From: an uncultured Clostridium sp.
Lineage (GTDB): Bacteria; Bacillota; Clostridia; Peptostreptococcales; Peptostreptococcaceae
Direction: 5' to 3'
Assembly: GCA_900557165.1 (NCBI GenBank)
Contig: USRS01000017.1
Span: 1-31,802 of the forward strand
Length of the DNA stretch: 31,802 nt
The translations under genes and the position numbers were made by a program. This document shows, one piece after another, positions 23,733 to 31,607 of this stretch. Each line of letters opens with the position of its first letter. The first letter of the stretch is position 1. The notes beneath the pieces are model-generated. The model worked only from the letters and a program-made list of their open reading frames with translations, searched no databases and was not told the DNA's origin.

Positions 23733-24389
23733 TTATTTTAAAGAATTTATTACTTTTTGTGCTTCACATCTGTATATTTTCATACCTTGAGACATAAATT
23801 TATCTTCATATTCTGTAGTTACATTATATACATCTTCATTATTGCCTAAATCTAAACAAATGTTTTTTAATTTCCAAGGATTATTACAGATTTCGTTTAG
23901 AGTAAATTCAAATAAACCTTCATTATCTGACTTAAAGTGAACTTCTCCTTTTTCGTTTAATATGTTGTAGTATTTATTTAAGAAAGATGTGTGAGTAAGT
24001 CTTCTCTTTGCCCATCTTTTCTTTGGCCAAGGATCACAGAAGTTGATGTATACTCTTTCTAGCTCTCCTTTGTCGAAATACTCTTCTATTTGGTTTACAT
24101 CACCCCATATAAAGTAGATGTTAGTTAAATTTTGCTCTGCTGCTTTTTCAACAGCTTTTAATAATACTTCTTCTTTGATTTCCATAGCTATATAGTTTAT
24201 GTCTGGGTTTTCTTTAGCTAGTGTAGTGATAAATTTACCTCTACCAGTACCAAACTCTGCATGGATAGGGTTATTGTTACTAAATCTCTCATGCCACTTA
24301 CCTTTTAGGCTTTCTATATTTTCTCTTATTACATAATTGTTGTAGCTTAATAATTTTATGTCTGAACCTTTTTTCTTTCTTCTTCTCAC
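23733..24389 (-). CDS. trmB: tRNA (guanine-N7)-methyltransferase
   Basis: The 218-aa protein methylates G46 of tRNA using S-adenosylmethionine. It carries a basic N-terminus (RRRKKK), the SAM site EFGTGRGKFI, then IAMEI. The diagnostic INFCDPWPKKRWAKRRLT motif contains the catalytic Asp-Pro-Trp-Pro core. FLNKYYNILNEKGEVHFKSDN and, close to the end, TEYEDKFMSQGMKIYR follow. The start is GTG with AAAGGAG 8 bases upstream, which gives the usual family length. It lies downstream of the HesB-like gene in the same direction but after a terminator hairpin. Confidence 0.96.
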   Translation of the reverse strand: MRRRKKKGSDIKLLSYNNYVIRENIESLKGKWHERFSNNNPIHAEFGTGRGKFITTLAKENPDINYIAMEIKEEVLLKAVEKAAEQNLTNIYFIWGDVNQIEEYFDKGELERVYINFCDPWPKKRWAKRRLTHTSFLNKYYNILNEKGEVHFKSDNEGLFEFTLNEICNNPWKLKNICLDLGNNEDVYNVTTEYEDKFMSQGMKIYRCEAQKVINSLK

Positions 24390-24415
24390 TCTATTTACTC
24401 CTTTTTAAAAATAAT

Positions 24416-24441
24416 AGAGTACCAGTATAAACTAGTACTCT
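24416..24441 (-). terminator. Terminator of the HesB-like gene
   Basis: Minus strand AGAGTACTAG / CTGGTACTCT followed by ATTATTTTT; one non-canonical pair in the stem. Confidence 0.75.
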
Positions 24442-24449
24442 AATATACA

Positions 24450-24776
24450 TTAATGGCATCCACCTGAACAGCCAGAGCATCCTCCGCCGTCAGTAGGCAT
24501 ATTTTCTACTAAAACAACAAATCCACCTTGTGGCATTTCTTGTATTATTACGTTACCGTAAGTTAAGAATTCATCTTGGTTCATTATGAAGTTTATACCT
24601 TCTAATTCACAAGATACGTCTTCTCCTTCTATTTTGTTATCAAGAGCCAATGCAAAGTTTGGTCCTGAACAAGCATAACCTGCAAAGTAAACTCTAACGT
24701 TGTTAGGTTTATCTTGATTATCTGCTATTATTTCTTTTAAAGCATTTATAGCTGAATCTGGTGCAAATACTTTCAT
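24450..24776 (-). CDS. HesB/IscA-like protein
   Basis: The 108-aa protein has the HesB/IscA fold pattern: an N-terminal helix after MKVFAPDSAINALKEII, RVYFAGYACSGPNFALAL in the position of the IscA first Cys strand, then beta strands. The C-terminus GGGCSGCSGGCH is a Cys-rich tail (three Cys). The family handles iron-sulfur clusters or iron. Related clostridial proteins include selenoprotein versions, but here all codons are Cys. It has its own TTGGAT-17-TATAAG promoter. The single Cys in the middle plus the tail Cys could form the metal site; this is inference. Confidence 0.82.
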   Translation of the reverse strand: MKVFAPDSAINALKEIIADNQDKPNNVRVYFAGYACSGPNFALALDNKIEGEDVSCELEGINFIMNQDEFLTYGNVIIQEMPQGGFVVLVENMPTDGGGCSGCSGGCH

Positions 24777-24807
24777 GTTAAGTCCACCTTTCTTTTAGTT
24801 TGTTTAT

Positions 24808-24836
24808 CTTATATATTAGTATACAATAAAATCCAA
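24808..24836 (-). promoter_or_regulatory. Predicted promoter of the HesB-like gene
   Basis: Minus strand TTGGAT (24836-24831), 17-nt spacer, TATAAG (24813-24808). Confidence 0.6.
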
Positions 24837-24859
24837 ATTATTTAAACATTAAAATTGTT

Positions 24860-25423
24860 TTATCTATTGTTAAAATAATCTTTTCGACTTAGAGAGTATA
24901 CATTGCATTTGATAATTTTATTTTTGACTTTTACATTGTAACTTTTAGAGTATTTAAAATTATATACTTGTAATGGTTTTAGAGAAAATTTATTATCTTC
25001 GTATACGACCGTTGTCACTTCTTTTAAATTCAAATCCGTGAAACAATGTGGTAGCATGATGGCAAGAAGCTCTTGTGAAAATTTATTGCCCCAATATTTG
25101 GGATTTATACATATGCCAAGCTCCCCTGTTTGTGATCCTATTTTCATATTATTAAAACCCATGTTACCGATGACTTTATTTTCTTTTTTATATACTACTG
25201 CATAGTGGGAATATTTATTATTTTCATAGTTGTTTATAAAATAGTTGGAGATGAATTTTTTTGTTTCGTTTATATTTTTGTGGGCTTTTATAGGAAGATA
25301 TTTTACGACTTTTTCTTGGCTTAAATATTCAAAAATATCATTAGCGTCATCTAGTGTTATAGGTCTTAAATATAGTTTTTTTGACTGAAGTATTTTCATA
25401 TGAGGATAAAGATTTTTATTCAT
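24860..25423 (-). CDS. GNAT family N-acetyltransferase (RimJ/RimL type)
   Basis: The 187-aa protein has the RimJ/RimL layout: LQSKKLYLRPITLDDANDIFEYL at the N-terminus and VIGNMGFNNM in the central strand. ELGICINPKYWGNKFSQELLA contains the acetyl-CoA pyrophosphate loop in modified form (WGNKFSQE). The C-terminal EDNKFSLKPLQVYNFKYSK is a degenerate form of the usual N-xx-S-xxx-L-x-K-x-GF. It likely acetylates an amine on a protein or small molecule. ATG 25423 is chosen because AGGAGG lies 7 bases upstream; a longer frame would begin inside that site. Confidence 0.85.
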   Translation of the reverse strand: MNKNLYPHMKILQSKKLYLRPITLDDANDIFEYLSQEKVVKYLPIKAHKNINETKKFISNYFINNYENNKYSHYAVVYKKENKVIGNMGFNNMKIGSQTGELGICINPKYWGNKFSQELLAIMLPHCFTDLNLKEVTTVVYEDNKFSLKPLQVYNFKYSKSYNVKVKNKIIKCNVYSLSRKDYFNNR

Positions 25424-25443
25424 TTTTGCTCCTCCTAAAGACA

Positions 25444-25670
25444 ATTTTATCTTGTAATATTAATATGATTTTTGGTAGGTAATGTTGAGTGATGAGTAAA
25501 AGTTTAAGGTGTGGGACGTTTAGTTTTATGGATATTTTATATAGAAATTTGATAAAAGAAAGATTGTATTAATATAAAAAATATCTATAGAAGATATTAA
25601 GACATAAAATATATACTTTTATGTCTTTTCAATTAAAATGTTGATATTTCAAGACTTTAGGAGGTTTAAA
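25444..25670. other. Intergenic, AT-rich, with hairpin 25599-25627
   Basis: AAGACATAAAA / TTTTATGTCTT forms an 11-bp stem followed by a short T run, probably a terminator. A 26-codon frame at 25492 lacks a proper ribosome site. Nothing else is supported. Confidence 0.45.
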
Positions 25671-25736
25671 ATGTCAGTATGTCAGTGGATTGTCAGTAAA
25701 AAAATTACTTTTTTTCTGAGTTTTGTGGTAAAATAA
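25671..25736 (+). CDS. Possible 21-aa leader peptide before the integrase
   Basis: ATG has an ideal AGGAGG 7 bases upstream and encodes MSVCQWIVSKKITFFLSFVVK, split here for clarity as a polar start (MSVCQWIVSKK) and a hydrophobic end (ITFFLSFVVK). It stops 40 bases before the integrase ATG. The same bases contain three TGTCAGT repeats (25672, 25680, 25691), which may be the real signal. It could be a translated leader, a gene remnant, or chance. Confidence 0.3.
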   Translation: MSVCQWIVSKKITFFLSFVVK

Positions 25737-25776
25737 ATATAGAAAAATAGAAATTTTTAAACAGGGAGATTCGAAA

Positions 25777-26901
25777 ATGAGTAGAGTTTTTTTAAGAAAA
25801 AGAAGTAAAAATTACATAGTTTATTTGGAGTATTTTGACAAAGAAACTAATAAAAGAAAACAGAAAAATATGGGATCTTACCCTTTAAAAAGAGATGCAA
25901 ATAAGAGGTTAAATGAGGTAAAAGAAGAGATATATAAGGAAGAATTATTGCTTCCAAACGAGATAATTTTGCAAGATTTTTTATTAGATTTCTTAGAAAA
26001 ATACAAGATGAATTTATCAATTACAACCTATAATTGTTACATGAGAATCTGTAAAAAATACATAATTCCCCTTCTTGGAGATATAAAATTATGCGATATT
26101 AGACCTATTCATATACAAAATTATGTGGATGATTTGCTAGATTTACTTACACCACAGACCATAAAAGTCCACTTAAATATACTAAATTTAGCACTAAAAA
26201 GAGCTTATAGATTGAAGTTAATTAAAGAAAATGTGGTACAATTTGTGGAAGTTCCTAAGAATAAAAAGTATAAAAATGAGATTTATAACGCTGAAGATAT
26301 GAAAAAATTACTGGAAAAATCCCGTGAAACATCCTTAGAATTACCTATAATTCTTGCTAGTGGACTGGGGTTAAGGATATCAGAAATACTCGGACTTACG
26401 TGGAATAATATAGATTTTAATGATTTTACCATTACAATTGACAAAATAACAGTGCGAGATAAGGGTCAAGTTATACTAAAAGAGCCTAAAACTGAGTCAT
26501 CTATTAGGACAATTTCTGCCCCAAAAGAGATAATTTTGATGCTAAAACAGCTAAAAAAAGACAGATTGGCAGCTAAATTAAGGGGCGAAAAATCACATAG
26601 AGAGCTTATTTTTTATGATAAAAATCTAAATCCCATAGCTCAAGATGTCCTTAGTAAGAAGTTTAGATACTTTTTACAGGAGAATAATTTGAAACATATA
26701 AGATTTCACGACCTTCGTCACTCTCATGTTACCATGCTTATAGATGCAAAAGTCCCTATAAAAGTTATATCTGAGAGGGTGGGACACTCTAATGTTAATA
26801 CAACTTTGAACATCTACTCTCATGCTCTTAGGGAAATGGATCAAGAAGCGTCAGATAAAATTTCTGATACTTTATTTAACAACGAAAGAAAAATGGGATA
26901 A
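25777..26901 (+). CDS. Phage/ICE-type tyrosine integrase, orphan
   Basis: The 374-aa integrase has an N-terminal arm-binding (AP2-like) region (about 1-60, with KRSKNYIVYLEYFDKET), a SAM-like core-binding domain (about 65-150) and the catalytic domain. Residues present are Arg200 in GLGLRISEIL, Lys238 in EPKTESS, His311 and Arg314 in FHDLRHSH, His337 in VGHSNVNTT, and Tyr347 in LNIYSHA. The site is complete, so the enzyme may be active. The ribosome site GGGAG precedes ATG. No excisionase, repressor, conjugation or phage structural gene is nearby, and no tRNA target is visible, so this is a remnant of an integrated element or a solo integrase. Confidence 0.9.
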   Translation: MSRVFLRKRSKNYIVYLEYFDKETNKRKQKNMGSYPLKRDANKRLNEVKEEIYKEELLLPNEIILQDFLLDFLEKYKMNLSITTYNCYMRICKKYIIPLLGDIKLCDIRPIHIQNYVDDLLDLLTPQTIKVHLNILNLALKRAYRLKLIKENVVQFVEVPKNKKYKNEIYNAEDMKKLLEKSRETSLELPIILASGLGLRISEILGLTWNNIDFNDFTITIDKITVRDKGQVILKEPKTESSIRTISAPKEIILMLKQLKKDRLAAKLRGEKSHRELIFYDKNLNPIAQDVLSKKFRYFLQENNLKHIRFHDLRHSHVTMLIDAKVPIKVISERVGHSNVNTTLNIYSHALREMDQEASDKISDTLFNNERKMG

Positions 26902-27090
26902 TTTATATTCATTTTTAAGAAAGTGCGAAAATCAAACTTTTTAAATGACGATTTGAAGGGGTTGGAGATGATAAAAGGATGAAGTTATCGATGAGGTATA
27001 TGGAAGCTCTTATAATCTAAATAAATGAATTTTGGCAGATTTCTTATAAAATAACATTATTTTTTTGATAAAATACCAATATAAAAACTA

Positions 27091-27127
27091 TAAAAAGTTA
27101 CCATAACAATATTATGGTAACTTTTTA
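27091..27127 (+). terminator. Perfect 16-bp hairpin, terminator-like
   Basis: TAAAAAGTTACCATAA / TTATGGTAACTTTTTA with loop CAATA; T run on both strands. It could also be a small inverted-repeat element. Confidence 0.6.
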
Positions 27128-27302
27128 TTATAAGGAGATTATTTTATACAAAGTACACTGTTTTAAGTATATCTAAAATATAATAGTGAGTTTTAGTTTT
27201 AAAAGGATGGATTCATATAATTTTATTATGTAAACATATCCTTTTTATTAAATTAAAAACATAAGAAAGTTAACGAATTTAACAAGGATTTAAAGTGCCT
27301 AG

Positions 27303-27357
27303 AAAAAAACCCCTAATACATTTAATCATTTAAAGGTGCAAAACCTTTATAGGGCTA
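27303..27357 (-). terminator. Two-tier hairpin ending in T7, probable corA terminator
   Basis: On the minus strand CCCTA pairs with TAGGGG and encloses the hairpin TAAAGGT / ACCTTTA; the outer stem is directly followed by seven T. It lies about 110 bases after the corA stop. Confidence 0.55.
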
Positions 27358-27468
27358 AATAAATAGCTTTTGGTGAAATTGGCTAAAAAATCAAAAAAAA
27401 CATCGTAAAATTTTAAGATTTATAAAATGAAAAGTCACCATAATATAATTATGTAAACCCATTCTCTA

Positions 27469-28437
27469 TTAAATCATCTTTTTATATTTAAAAAATAAAA
27501 AACTAACAAGAGGAATTAAAACAATGACCAAGAGGGCTATTTTATATCCATGTATATAATTGAGTTCAGGCATGTATTTAAAATTCATACCATAAACACC
27601 AGTTATAATAGTTATTGGTACACTTATACCTGTAAGTATGGTCAGCTTCGTTATAAGATTATTTGTTTTTTCCGAAACCTTAGAAGAATAAATATCAAGA
27701 AGCTTATCTGCCAGTTCCCTCGTACTTAAGGAAAAACTATACAACTTATCTATGGAATCATCAACGCCCTTCAATAGTTTTATAAACTCCTTTTCCATAT
27801 AGATGCCCCTTGAGTTTTCATCAGAAAAAAACTCCATGCCCTCCTTTGTCAAAGTATCCATAATATAAGTTAAAGGTCTTATGTTTTTTACACATATTCT
27901 ACACATGGATCTAATATGACTTATTTTAAGTGATATGTCTTCGTTTATCTCACTCAGTATTTCATCCTCCAACTGAAGTATCTCATCCTCTATCTTTTCC
28001 AAGTTTTCAAATTGGTTTGATATTATTATTCTGAGAATAGTGGAAAATACTATTAGTAATGATAAGGTAAGATTTGATTTATAATAAAAACTTTCATCCA
28101 TCAACTCTTTTATTTGTTTGTAAATTTCATTTCTTTTTCTCAAAACAACAATAATGTACTTCTCAGATAAAAATATGTTAATCTCCTCCATAATTATATC
28201 TTCTTCTAAAACTTGAAAATTGTTCAAAGTGAAAAATATATGATGATCAAATATGTTCACTTTAACTTTTTCATCAAACATTAAACAGTCTTTGTAAGTG
28301 TCTTCGTCTATATTCAAGTTATTTTTGAGGAACTTCAACTCCCAAGGGTTGCATATTATAAAGTGATAATCTTCATTTAATTCTATATTGTATGTATCTT
28401 TGTTTATTTCTTTTGTATTTAAGTTTAATATATGCAT
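27469..28437 (-). CDS. CorA-like magnesium transporter
   Basis: The 322-aa protein has a long cytoplasmic part with a helical region (EEDIIMEEINIF..., LEKIEDEILQLEDEILSEI) and two C-terminal membrane helices. The diagnostic YGMNF lies at the end of the first helix (residues about 290-295) after LTILTGISVPITIITGV. The last helix is YKIALLVIVLIPLVSFLFF, followed by a basic tail KYKKMI, as in pentameric CorA channels. It moves Mg2+ (or Co2+/Ni2+/Zn2+ in relatives). The ribosome site AAGGAG precedes ATG. No M-box (Mg2+) riboswitch is seen in its leader. Confidence 0.9.
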   Translation of the reverse strand: MHILNLNTKEINKDTYNIELNEDYHFIICNPWELKFLKNNLNIDEDTYKDCLMFDEKVKVNIFDHHIFFTLNNFQVLEEDIIMEEINIFLSEKYIIVVLRKRNEIYKQIKELMDESFYYKSNLTLSLLIVFSTILRIIISNQFENLEKIEDEILQLEDEILSEINEDISLKISHIRSMCRICVKNIRPLTYIMDTLTKEGMEFFSDENSRGIYMEKEFIKLLKGVDDSIDKLYSFSLSTRELADKLLDIYSSKVSEKTNNLITKLTILTGISVPITIITGVYGMNFKYMPELNYIHGYKIALLVIVLIPLVSFLFFKYKKMI

Positions 28438-28578
28438 TTATATATTTCGCTCCTTGATGAAAGTAAATTAGAACTATTTACTTAGTTTTATACCTTTTTC
28501 TTCTTATTATTCAGTGAAAATTATCAAAATGTTTCTTATAATAAAATTATGTTAACTAAAATTCGTATAAAAAGGCCG

Positions 28579-28634
28579 AAGTGCTACTTTTAGCACGTAA
28601 GAACAAATGTTCTTATTGGCTAAAAGTAGCACTT
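28579..28634. repeat. Compound inverted repeat enclosing a perfect LexA-type box
   Basis: Outer arms AAGTGCTACTTTTAGC (28579-28594) and GCTAAAAGTAGCACTT (28619-28634) are a perfect 16-bp inverted repeat. Between them lies TAAGAAC-AAAT-GTTCTTA (28598-28615), whose core GAACAAATGTTC is a perfect GAAC-N4-GTTC box. Each outer arm can also fold on itself (GTGCTA-CTTT-TAGCAC; GCTA-AAAG-TAGC). The element sits between corA and the HD gene, both on the minus strand. It may be a structured RNA, a protein-binding site or a small mobile element. Confidence 0.7.
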
Positions 28635-28644
28635 AAGTTTACTT

Positions 28645-28680
28645 TTTTGCAAAATAAAAGACAGATTTCTTTAATCTGCC
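28645..28680 (-). terminator. Terminator of the HD hydrolase gene
   Basis: Minus strand GGCAGATT-AAAGA-AATCTGTC followed by TTTTATTTT, with one G-T pair, 12 bases past the stop. Confidence 0.8.
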
Positions 28681-28691
28681 TTCTTTTATAC

Positions 28692-29231
28692 TTATTTAAT
28701 TTTCAATTCTTTTTCAACTATATCCAAAAATTCCTTTTTAACAAGAGCAGGATTTATAAAAGATAAATCAGGTTTAGTTAAAAGATTTTTATAATTATCA
28801 GATATTTGCTTTGGCATTAAGTGTTCAAATTCATAAGAAAGTATGTCGTCATCTATTGCAAATACTTGCTTTAAATCTTTTTCACTTAAAGGCTCTTTAA
28901 TAAATTTTTGCCAAATAATATTTTGAAGTTTATCTTCTATAATTAGATACTCAGGTAGTTTTGGTTTAACTGGTCTAGTTATATCTGATAAATAAGCTTC
29001 ACTACCATCATGAAATAAACAAGCTAGTTGAACTTTTTTAGAATAATTTCTAGCTTTTGCCTCTCTATAACATGATATAGAATGTTGGCCCACTGAGTAA
29101 AAATGCTTAACATGGCCGTTACCTCTGCATAGTAGCGATAGGGCATGTGCTATATCGACTATATCAATGCCATCTATATTTGGATTAGTTGGATCAAATA
29201 GTTTTCCAGTATATGTTGTAATTTCACTCAT
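28692..29231 (-). CDS. HD domain phosphohydrolase (YfbR-like)
   Basis: The 179-aa protein has the HD metal set: DIVDIAHALSLLCRGNGH, HFYSVGQHSISCYRE with the first His, CLFHDGSEAYLSD with the His-Asp pair, and IDDDILSYEFEHL with the last Asp. The order and length resemble YfbR-type 5'-deoxynucleotidases and related HD hydrolases that remove phosphate from (deoxy)nucleotides. The substrate cannot be fixed. The site TAGGAGAA precedes ATG. Next to it is another nucleotide-type phosphatase (YjjG-like), so a shared role in nucleotide clean-up is possible. Confidence 0.85.
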   Translation of the reverse strand: MSEITTYTGKLFDPTNPNIDGIDIVDIAHALSLLCRGNGHVKHFYSVGQHSISCYREAKARNYSKKVQLACLFHDGSEAYLSDITRPVKPKLPEYLIIEDKLQNIIWQKFIKEPLSEKDLKQVFAIDDDILSYEFEHLMPKQISDNYKNLLTKPDLSFINPALVKKEFLDIVEKELKIK

Positions 29232-29336
29232 AAAATTCTCCTAAAATTGTGTCAAAGTCTAGTTATTGTCAATAACAGAGTTACTTTAACATAATTTATG
29301 AATAGTGCAATTGAATTGTTACACTTTTGCATAAAT

Positions 29337-30026
29337 TTATCCTAATAATATATTTCTTAATTCTTTGTAGTTGCTTATTTCATAAGTTGGACTTAAATCG
29401 CTTTTGTTTTCTTTTTTATTTGGGTTATACCAACAAGTATCTATATTATAGTTTATTCCACCTTTTATATCTGAGCTAAGATTGTCTCCAATCATAAGAA
29501 TCTCGTCTTTGTTAAATTCTCCAAGGTTACCTATTGCATGTTCAAATATGTCTGGATGTGGTTTTGCTATGCCTATTTCTTCTGAGATTACAATGTCTTT
29601 GAAGTATTTGGCTATAGATGATTTTTTTATTCTTCTTTCTTGAACTACTGTAAGTCCGTTAGTAACTATTGAAAGAATGTATTTGTCGCTTAAATCTTTT
29701 ATAAGTTTTCTTGCTCCTTCAAATAAAAATGACCCATCGCCTAGGTACTTCATGTAAGTTGTGGCAAAATCATTTTCATCAAAACTCATATCTATTTTAT
29801 CGATAAATCTTTTAAATCTCTCTGTTTTTAGTTTTTCTTGTGTTATAAGTCCTTGTTCTAGTTCTTTCCAGATGGCTGAGTTTATTTTTTCGTAAGTATT
29901 AAAATGGTAGTTTTCATCGTAGTCAACACCAAAATCTATCATAGTGTTTTTGAAAGCTTCTCTTTCAGCTTTTTTGAAATCAAATAATGTCTCGTCTGCA
30001 TCAAATAATATAACTTTGTATTTCAT
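29337..30026 (-). CDS. HAD hydrolase, YjjG-type (pyrimidine nucleotidase family)
   Basis: The 229-aa protein has HAD motif I DADETLFDF (nucleophile Asp9, acid/base Asp11), motif II Thr in SIVTNGL, motif III Lys in GIAKPHPDIF, and motif IV GDNLSSDIKGG. The cap domain (about 15-90) is the helical type of subfamily I. DADETLFDF (instead of DxDGTL) and VVQERRIKKSSIAKYF are typical of YjjG, a nucleotidase that removes 5'-phosphate from dUMP, dTMP and non-canonical nucleotides. The site TAGGAG precedes ATG. Confidence 0.87.
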   Translation of the reverse strand: MKYKVILFDADETLFDFKKAEREAFKNTMIDFGVDYDENYHFNTYEKINSAIWKELEQGLITQEKLKTERFKRFIDKIDMSFDENDFATTYMKYLGDGSFLFEGARKLIKDLSDKYILSIVTNGLTVVQERRIKKSSIAKYFKDIVISEEIGIAKPHPDIFEHAIGNLGEFNKDEILMIGDNLSSDIKGGINYNIDTCWYNPNKKENKSDLSPTYEISNYKELRNILLG

Positions 30027-30061
30027 AATTAATTCTCCTAAGTTGTTTTAAAATCTTTTAA

Positions 30062-30190
30062 TCAATCTTCTATTTCTCCACAGTTTGAAATTTCACATCC
30101 ACTCTCATCAACTATTTTATAGGATTGTTGAATACCTCCAATTGAGGCTTACCCATCTAATCCTAGTAAATAGGATCTACTTTAAAAGAA
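30062..30190 (-). pseudogene. Gene fragment with in-frame TAA
   Basis: One frame reads RSYLLGLDG-stop-ASIGGIQQSYKIVDESG then CEISNCGEIED to TGA 30062-30064. The flow across TAA 30149-30151 is natural, so a sense codon (for example AAA) has probably mutated. The frame is also closed by a stop just upstream. No start codon or ribosome site exists. I do not recognise the family. It follows a 54-codon frame in the same phase with two stops between, so the two may be pieces of one decayed gene. Confidence 0.5.
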
Positions 30191-30196
30191 ATTATT

Positions 30197-30361
30197 TTAA
30201 ACTGGTCTTCCGAAATATGTTTGTTTTCCGCTTTCTATAAGATATCTAATATGAAACTTCTCATACTCATCTTCTCCGTTATTTAACCACCAATAATCTT
30301 CTAAGCTCATGCCTTTATTAGCTTTGCAAATAGTCCATGTATCATAAAAATTAAGACCCAT
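30197..30361 (-). CDS. Short frame, 54 aa, unknown (possible gene remnant)
   Basis: ATG 30361 opens MGLNFYDTWTICKANKGMSL followed by EDYWWLNNGEDEYEKF and a final YLIESGKQTYFGRPV. The composition (Trp, Tyr, charged residues, no repeats) is that of real protein rather than random AT-rich sequence. The ribosome site is weak (AAATAAG); a TATAAT is close upstream. It is in the same reading phase as the broken fragment downstream. It may be an intact small gene or the N-terminal part of a dead one. Confidence 0.45.
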   Translation of the reverse strand: MGLNFYDTWTICKANKGMSLEDYWWLNNGEDEYEKFHIRYLIESGKQTYFGRPV

Positions 30362-30435
30362 CTTATTTTTAATATATATTATTATATCATACTACACAGA
30401 CTTATAAACAAGCTTTGCCATGTATATAAAATAAA

Positions 30436-30552
30436 TTATATTTTATTACAGTGAATGTCACGATAAATAAAAACACCTATTGCAAATAAACATATAGCAA
30501 CTCTAGTTATATCCACAATGCCATAATAATTTGATGTTAAAATTTCTTCCAC
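30436..30552 (-). pseudogene. Short membrane-segment fragment
   Basis: A 38-codon frame from GTG reads VEEILTSNYYGIVDITR, then the hydrophobic VAICLFAIGVFIY and a polar end RDIHCNKI. It has no good ribosome site and an in-frame stop five codons upstream of the possible GTG. It looks like the end of a former membrane protein gene. The rest of 30362-30640 shows nothing else I can support. Confidence 0.3.
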
Positions 30553-30642
30553 GAACTTCTTTCTCTTTTAGCTATATTAGCTAACCTCGTGATATCTAAT
30601 TTATAGAACGAAGAGTAGAAATTAATTAGTTTTTACCCTCCG

Positions 30643-31285
30643 TTAAAAATATTCTTTAAATAACTCTTTAGCAATATTCATATTGTATCCATCCTCACCA
30701 CGCAAATCTTCAATATATCCAAAATCAGTGTCCCTACCTCTAGTTGGTCTTTCTTTTTTTAGGTTCGAGAATAAGAATTTTGATATCTTCATCATTTGGT
30801 TTTGTTATCACTATATTTCTAAACAGTTCTAAATCAAAAAGTATATATTCTACGTTATTTAATCTAACCCCACCCCATTTTATTTTTTCAAAATTCATTA
30901 TATTTCTATCTAATTCTATATTAAAAGCACTACTTAAACCTAAATTTTCGCATATTTGGCAATAAAAATTACCTGATTTAAAGTCATGTTTTATTAAACT
31001 TTCTGCTTGTATATAACTTGATAATATACTTCTATTATATACATTTCTAGTGGATAAACTTGATACAAATATGTCTACTGCACTTTGTTTAGAGAATTGA
31101 TTTAGTAACTTGTTTATCTTGCAAATACAATCATCATGACTTATACTTTCAACATCTAACGTAAACATCGTTCCCTTTTTACAAGCATAATTATAATCTT
31201 CTTCAGTTATAAGTCTTTCATTTTCATCAAGCCATCCATTTTTCCAGTAATACTTATATAAAATTTGTTTTGCCTTCTTGTCCAT
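30643..31285 (-). pseudogene. Unknown protein gene with C-terminal +1 frameshift at an A7 run
   Basis: The first frame gives 181 aa from ATG 31285 (MDKKAKQILYKYYWKNGWLD...) and ends LEPKKRKTN at TAG 30740-30742. Removing one A from the A7 run at 30754-30760 joins it to a clearly protein-like continuation: KKERPTRGRDTDFGYIEDLR, GEDGYNMNIAKELF, KEYF, stop at 30643-30645. The repaired product would be 213 aa. Landmarks include YCQICENLGLS and KWGGVRLNNVEYILFDLELF. I do not recognise the family, and there is no signal peptide or membrane helix. The ribosome site is weak. Either a real mutation, slippage at the A run, or a sequencing error. Confidence 0.7.
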
Positions 31286-31338
31286 TTTATTTTTAACTAT
31301 TTAATTATAAATTCTTTTAAAATAAATGATATTTGTAG

Positions 31339-31605
31339 CTTATAATTAAATATTTTTCCTTAGCCCCTAATAATGATATGGAATTATATGTACAAAAGTT
31401 ACAATTAATATGTAAACGTAGAGGTGTGAAGTATTTAGATTTATACCACTTATCATCATTAAGACCAGAAGACGAAACAAATAGAAATTTATATTTTTAT
31501 AACAAAAGTGAGCTTGATGGTAATGGCGATGGAATTCATCTTAATGAATTGGGACATAAAATTATATACCCTGCTTTTAGAGAGTTTTTAGAGAGTATGA
31601 TTTAA
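31339..31605 (+). pseudogene. 5'-truncated SGNH/GDSL hydrolase
   Basis: The open frame begins after TAG 31336-31338 and reads SLAPNNDMELYVQKLQ, then GVKYLDLYHLSSLRP, and GDGIHLNELGHKII near the end. The D-G-I-H-L-N block is the SGNH block V carrying the catalytic Asp-His pair. The N-terminal nucleophile block (GDS) and the middle of the domain are missing. An ATG at 31378 has no ribosome site. The remaining piece of about 80 codons cannot be a working esterase. It abuts the divergently oriented unknown gene, so a deletion or rearrangement removed its 5' part. Confidence 0.72.
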
Positions 31606-31607
31606 TA

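Larger units (their letters stand above)
26902..27468. other. Convergent intergenic region with several hairpins and a coding remnant
   Basis: No complete gene is seen. Near 26970-27030 a short frame reads KDEVIDEVYGSSYNLNK-stop, perhaps the worn end of a lost gene. A perfect 16-bp hairpin (27091-27127, GTTACCATAA / TTATGGTAAC in its core) is followed by T. A weaker AAAAGGAT/ATCCTTTT stem lies at 27201-27246. A third structure at 27303-27357 is the corA terminator listed separately. The region lies between the orphan integrase and corA and may be what is left of the mobile element. Confidence 0.5.

Noticed and set aside
25671..25700. Seed of a CRISPR array (TGTCAGT repeats)
   Set aside because: Units of 7 bases at 8 and 11-base spacing, only three copies, and no cas genes.
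27290..27400. Riboswitch-like fold downstream of corA
   Set aside because: The structure resembles no known class that I can match and, on the minus strand, ends in seven T after a closed stem, which fits a terminator better.
28438..28692. M-box magnesium riboswitch in the corA leader
   Set aside because: None of the conserved M-box segments is present; the only structure is the compound hairpin.
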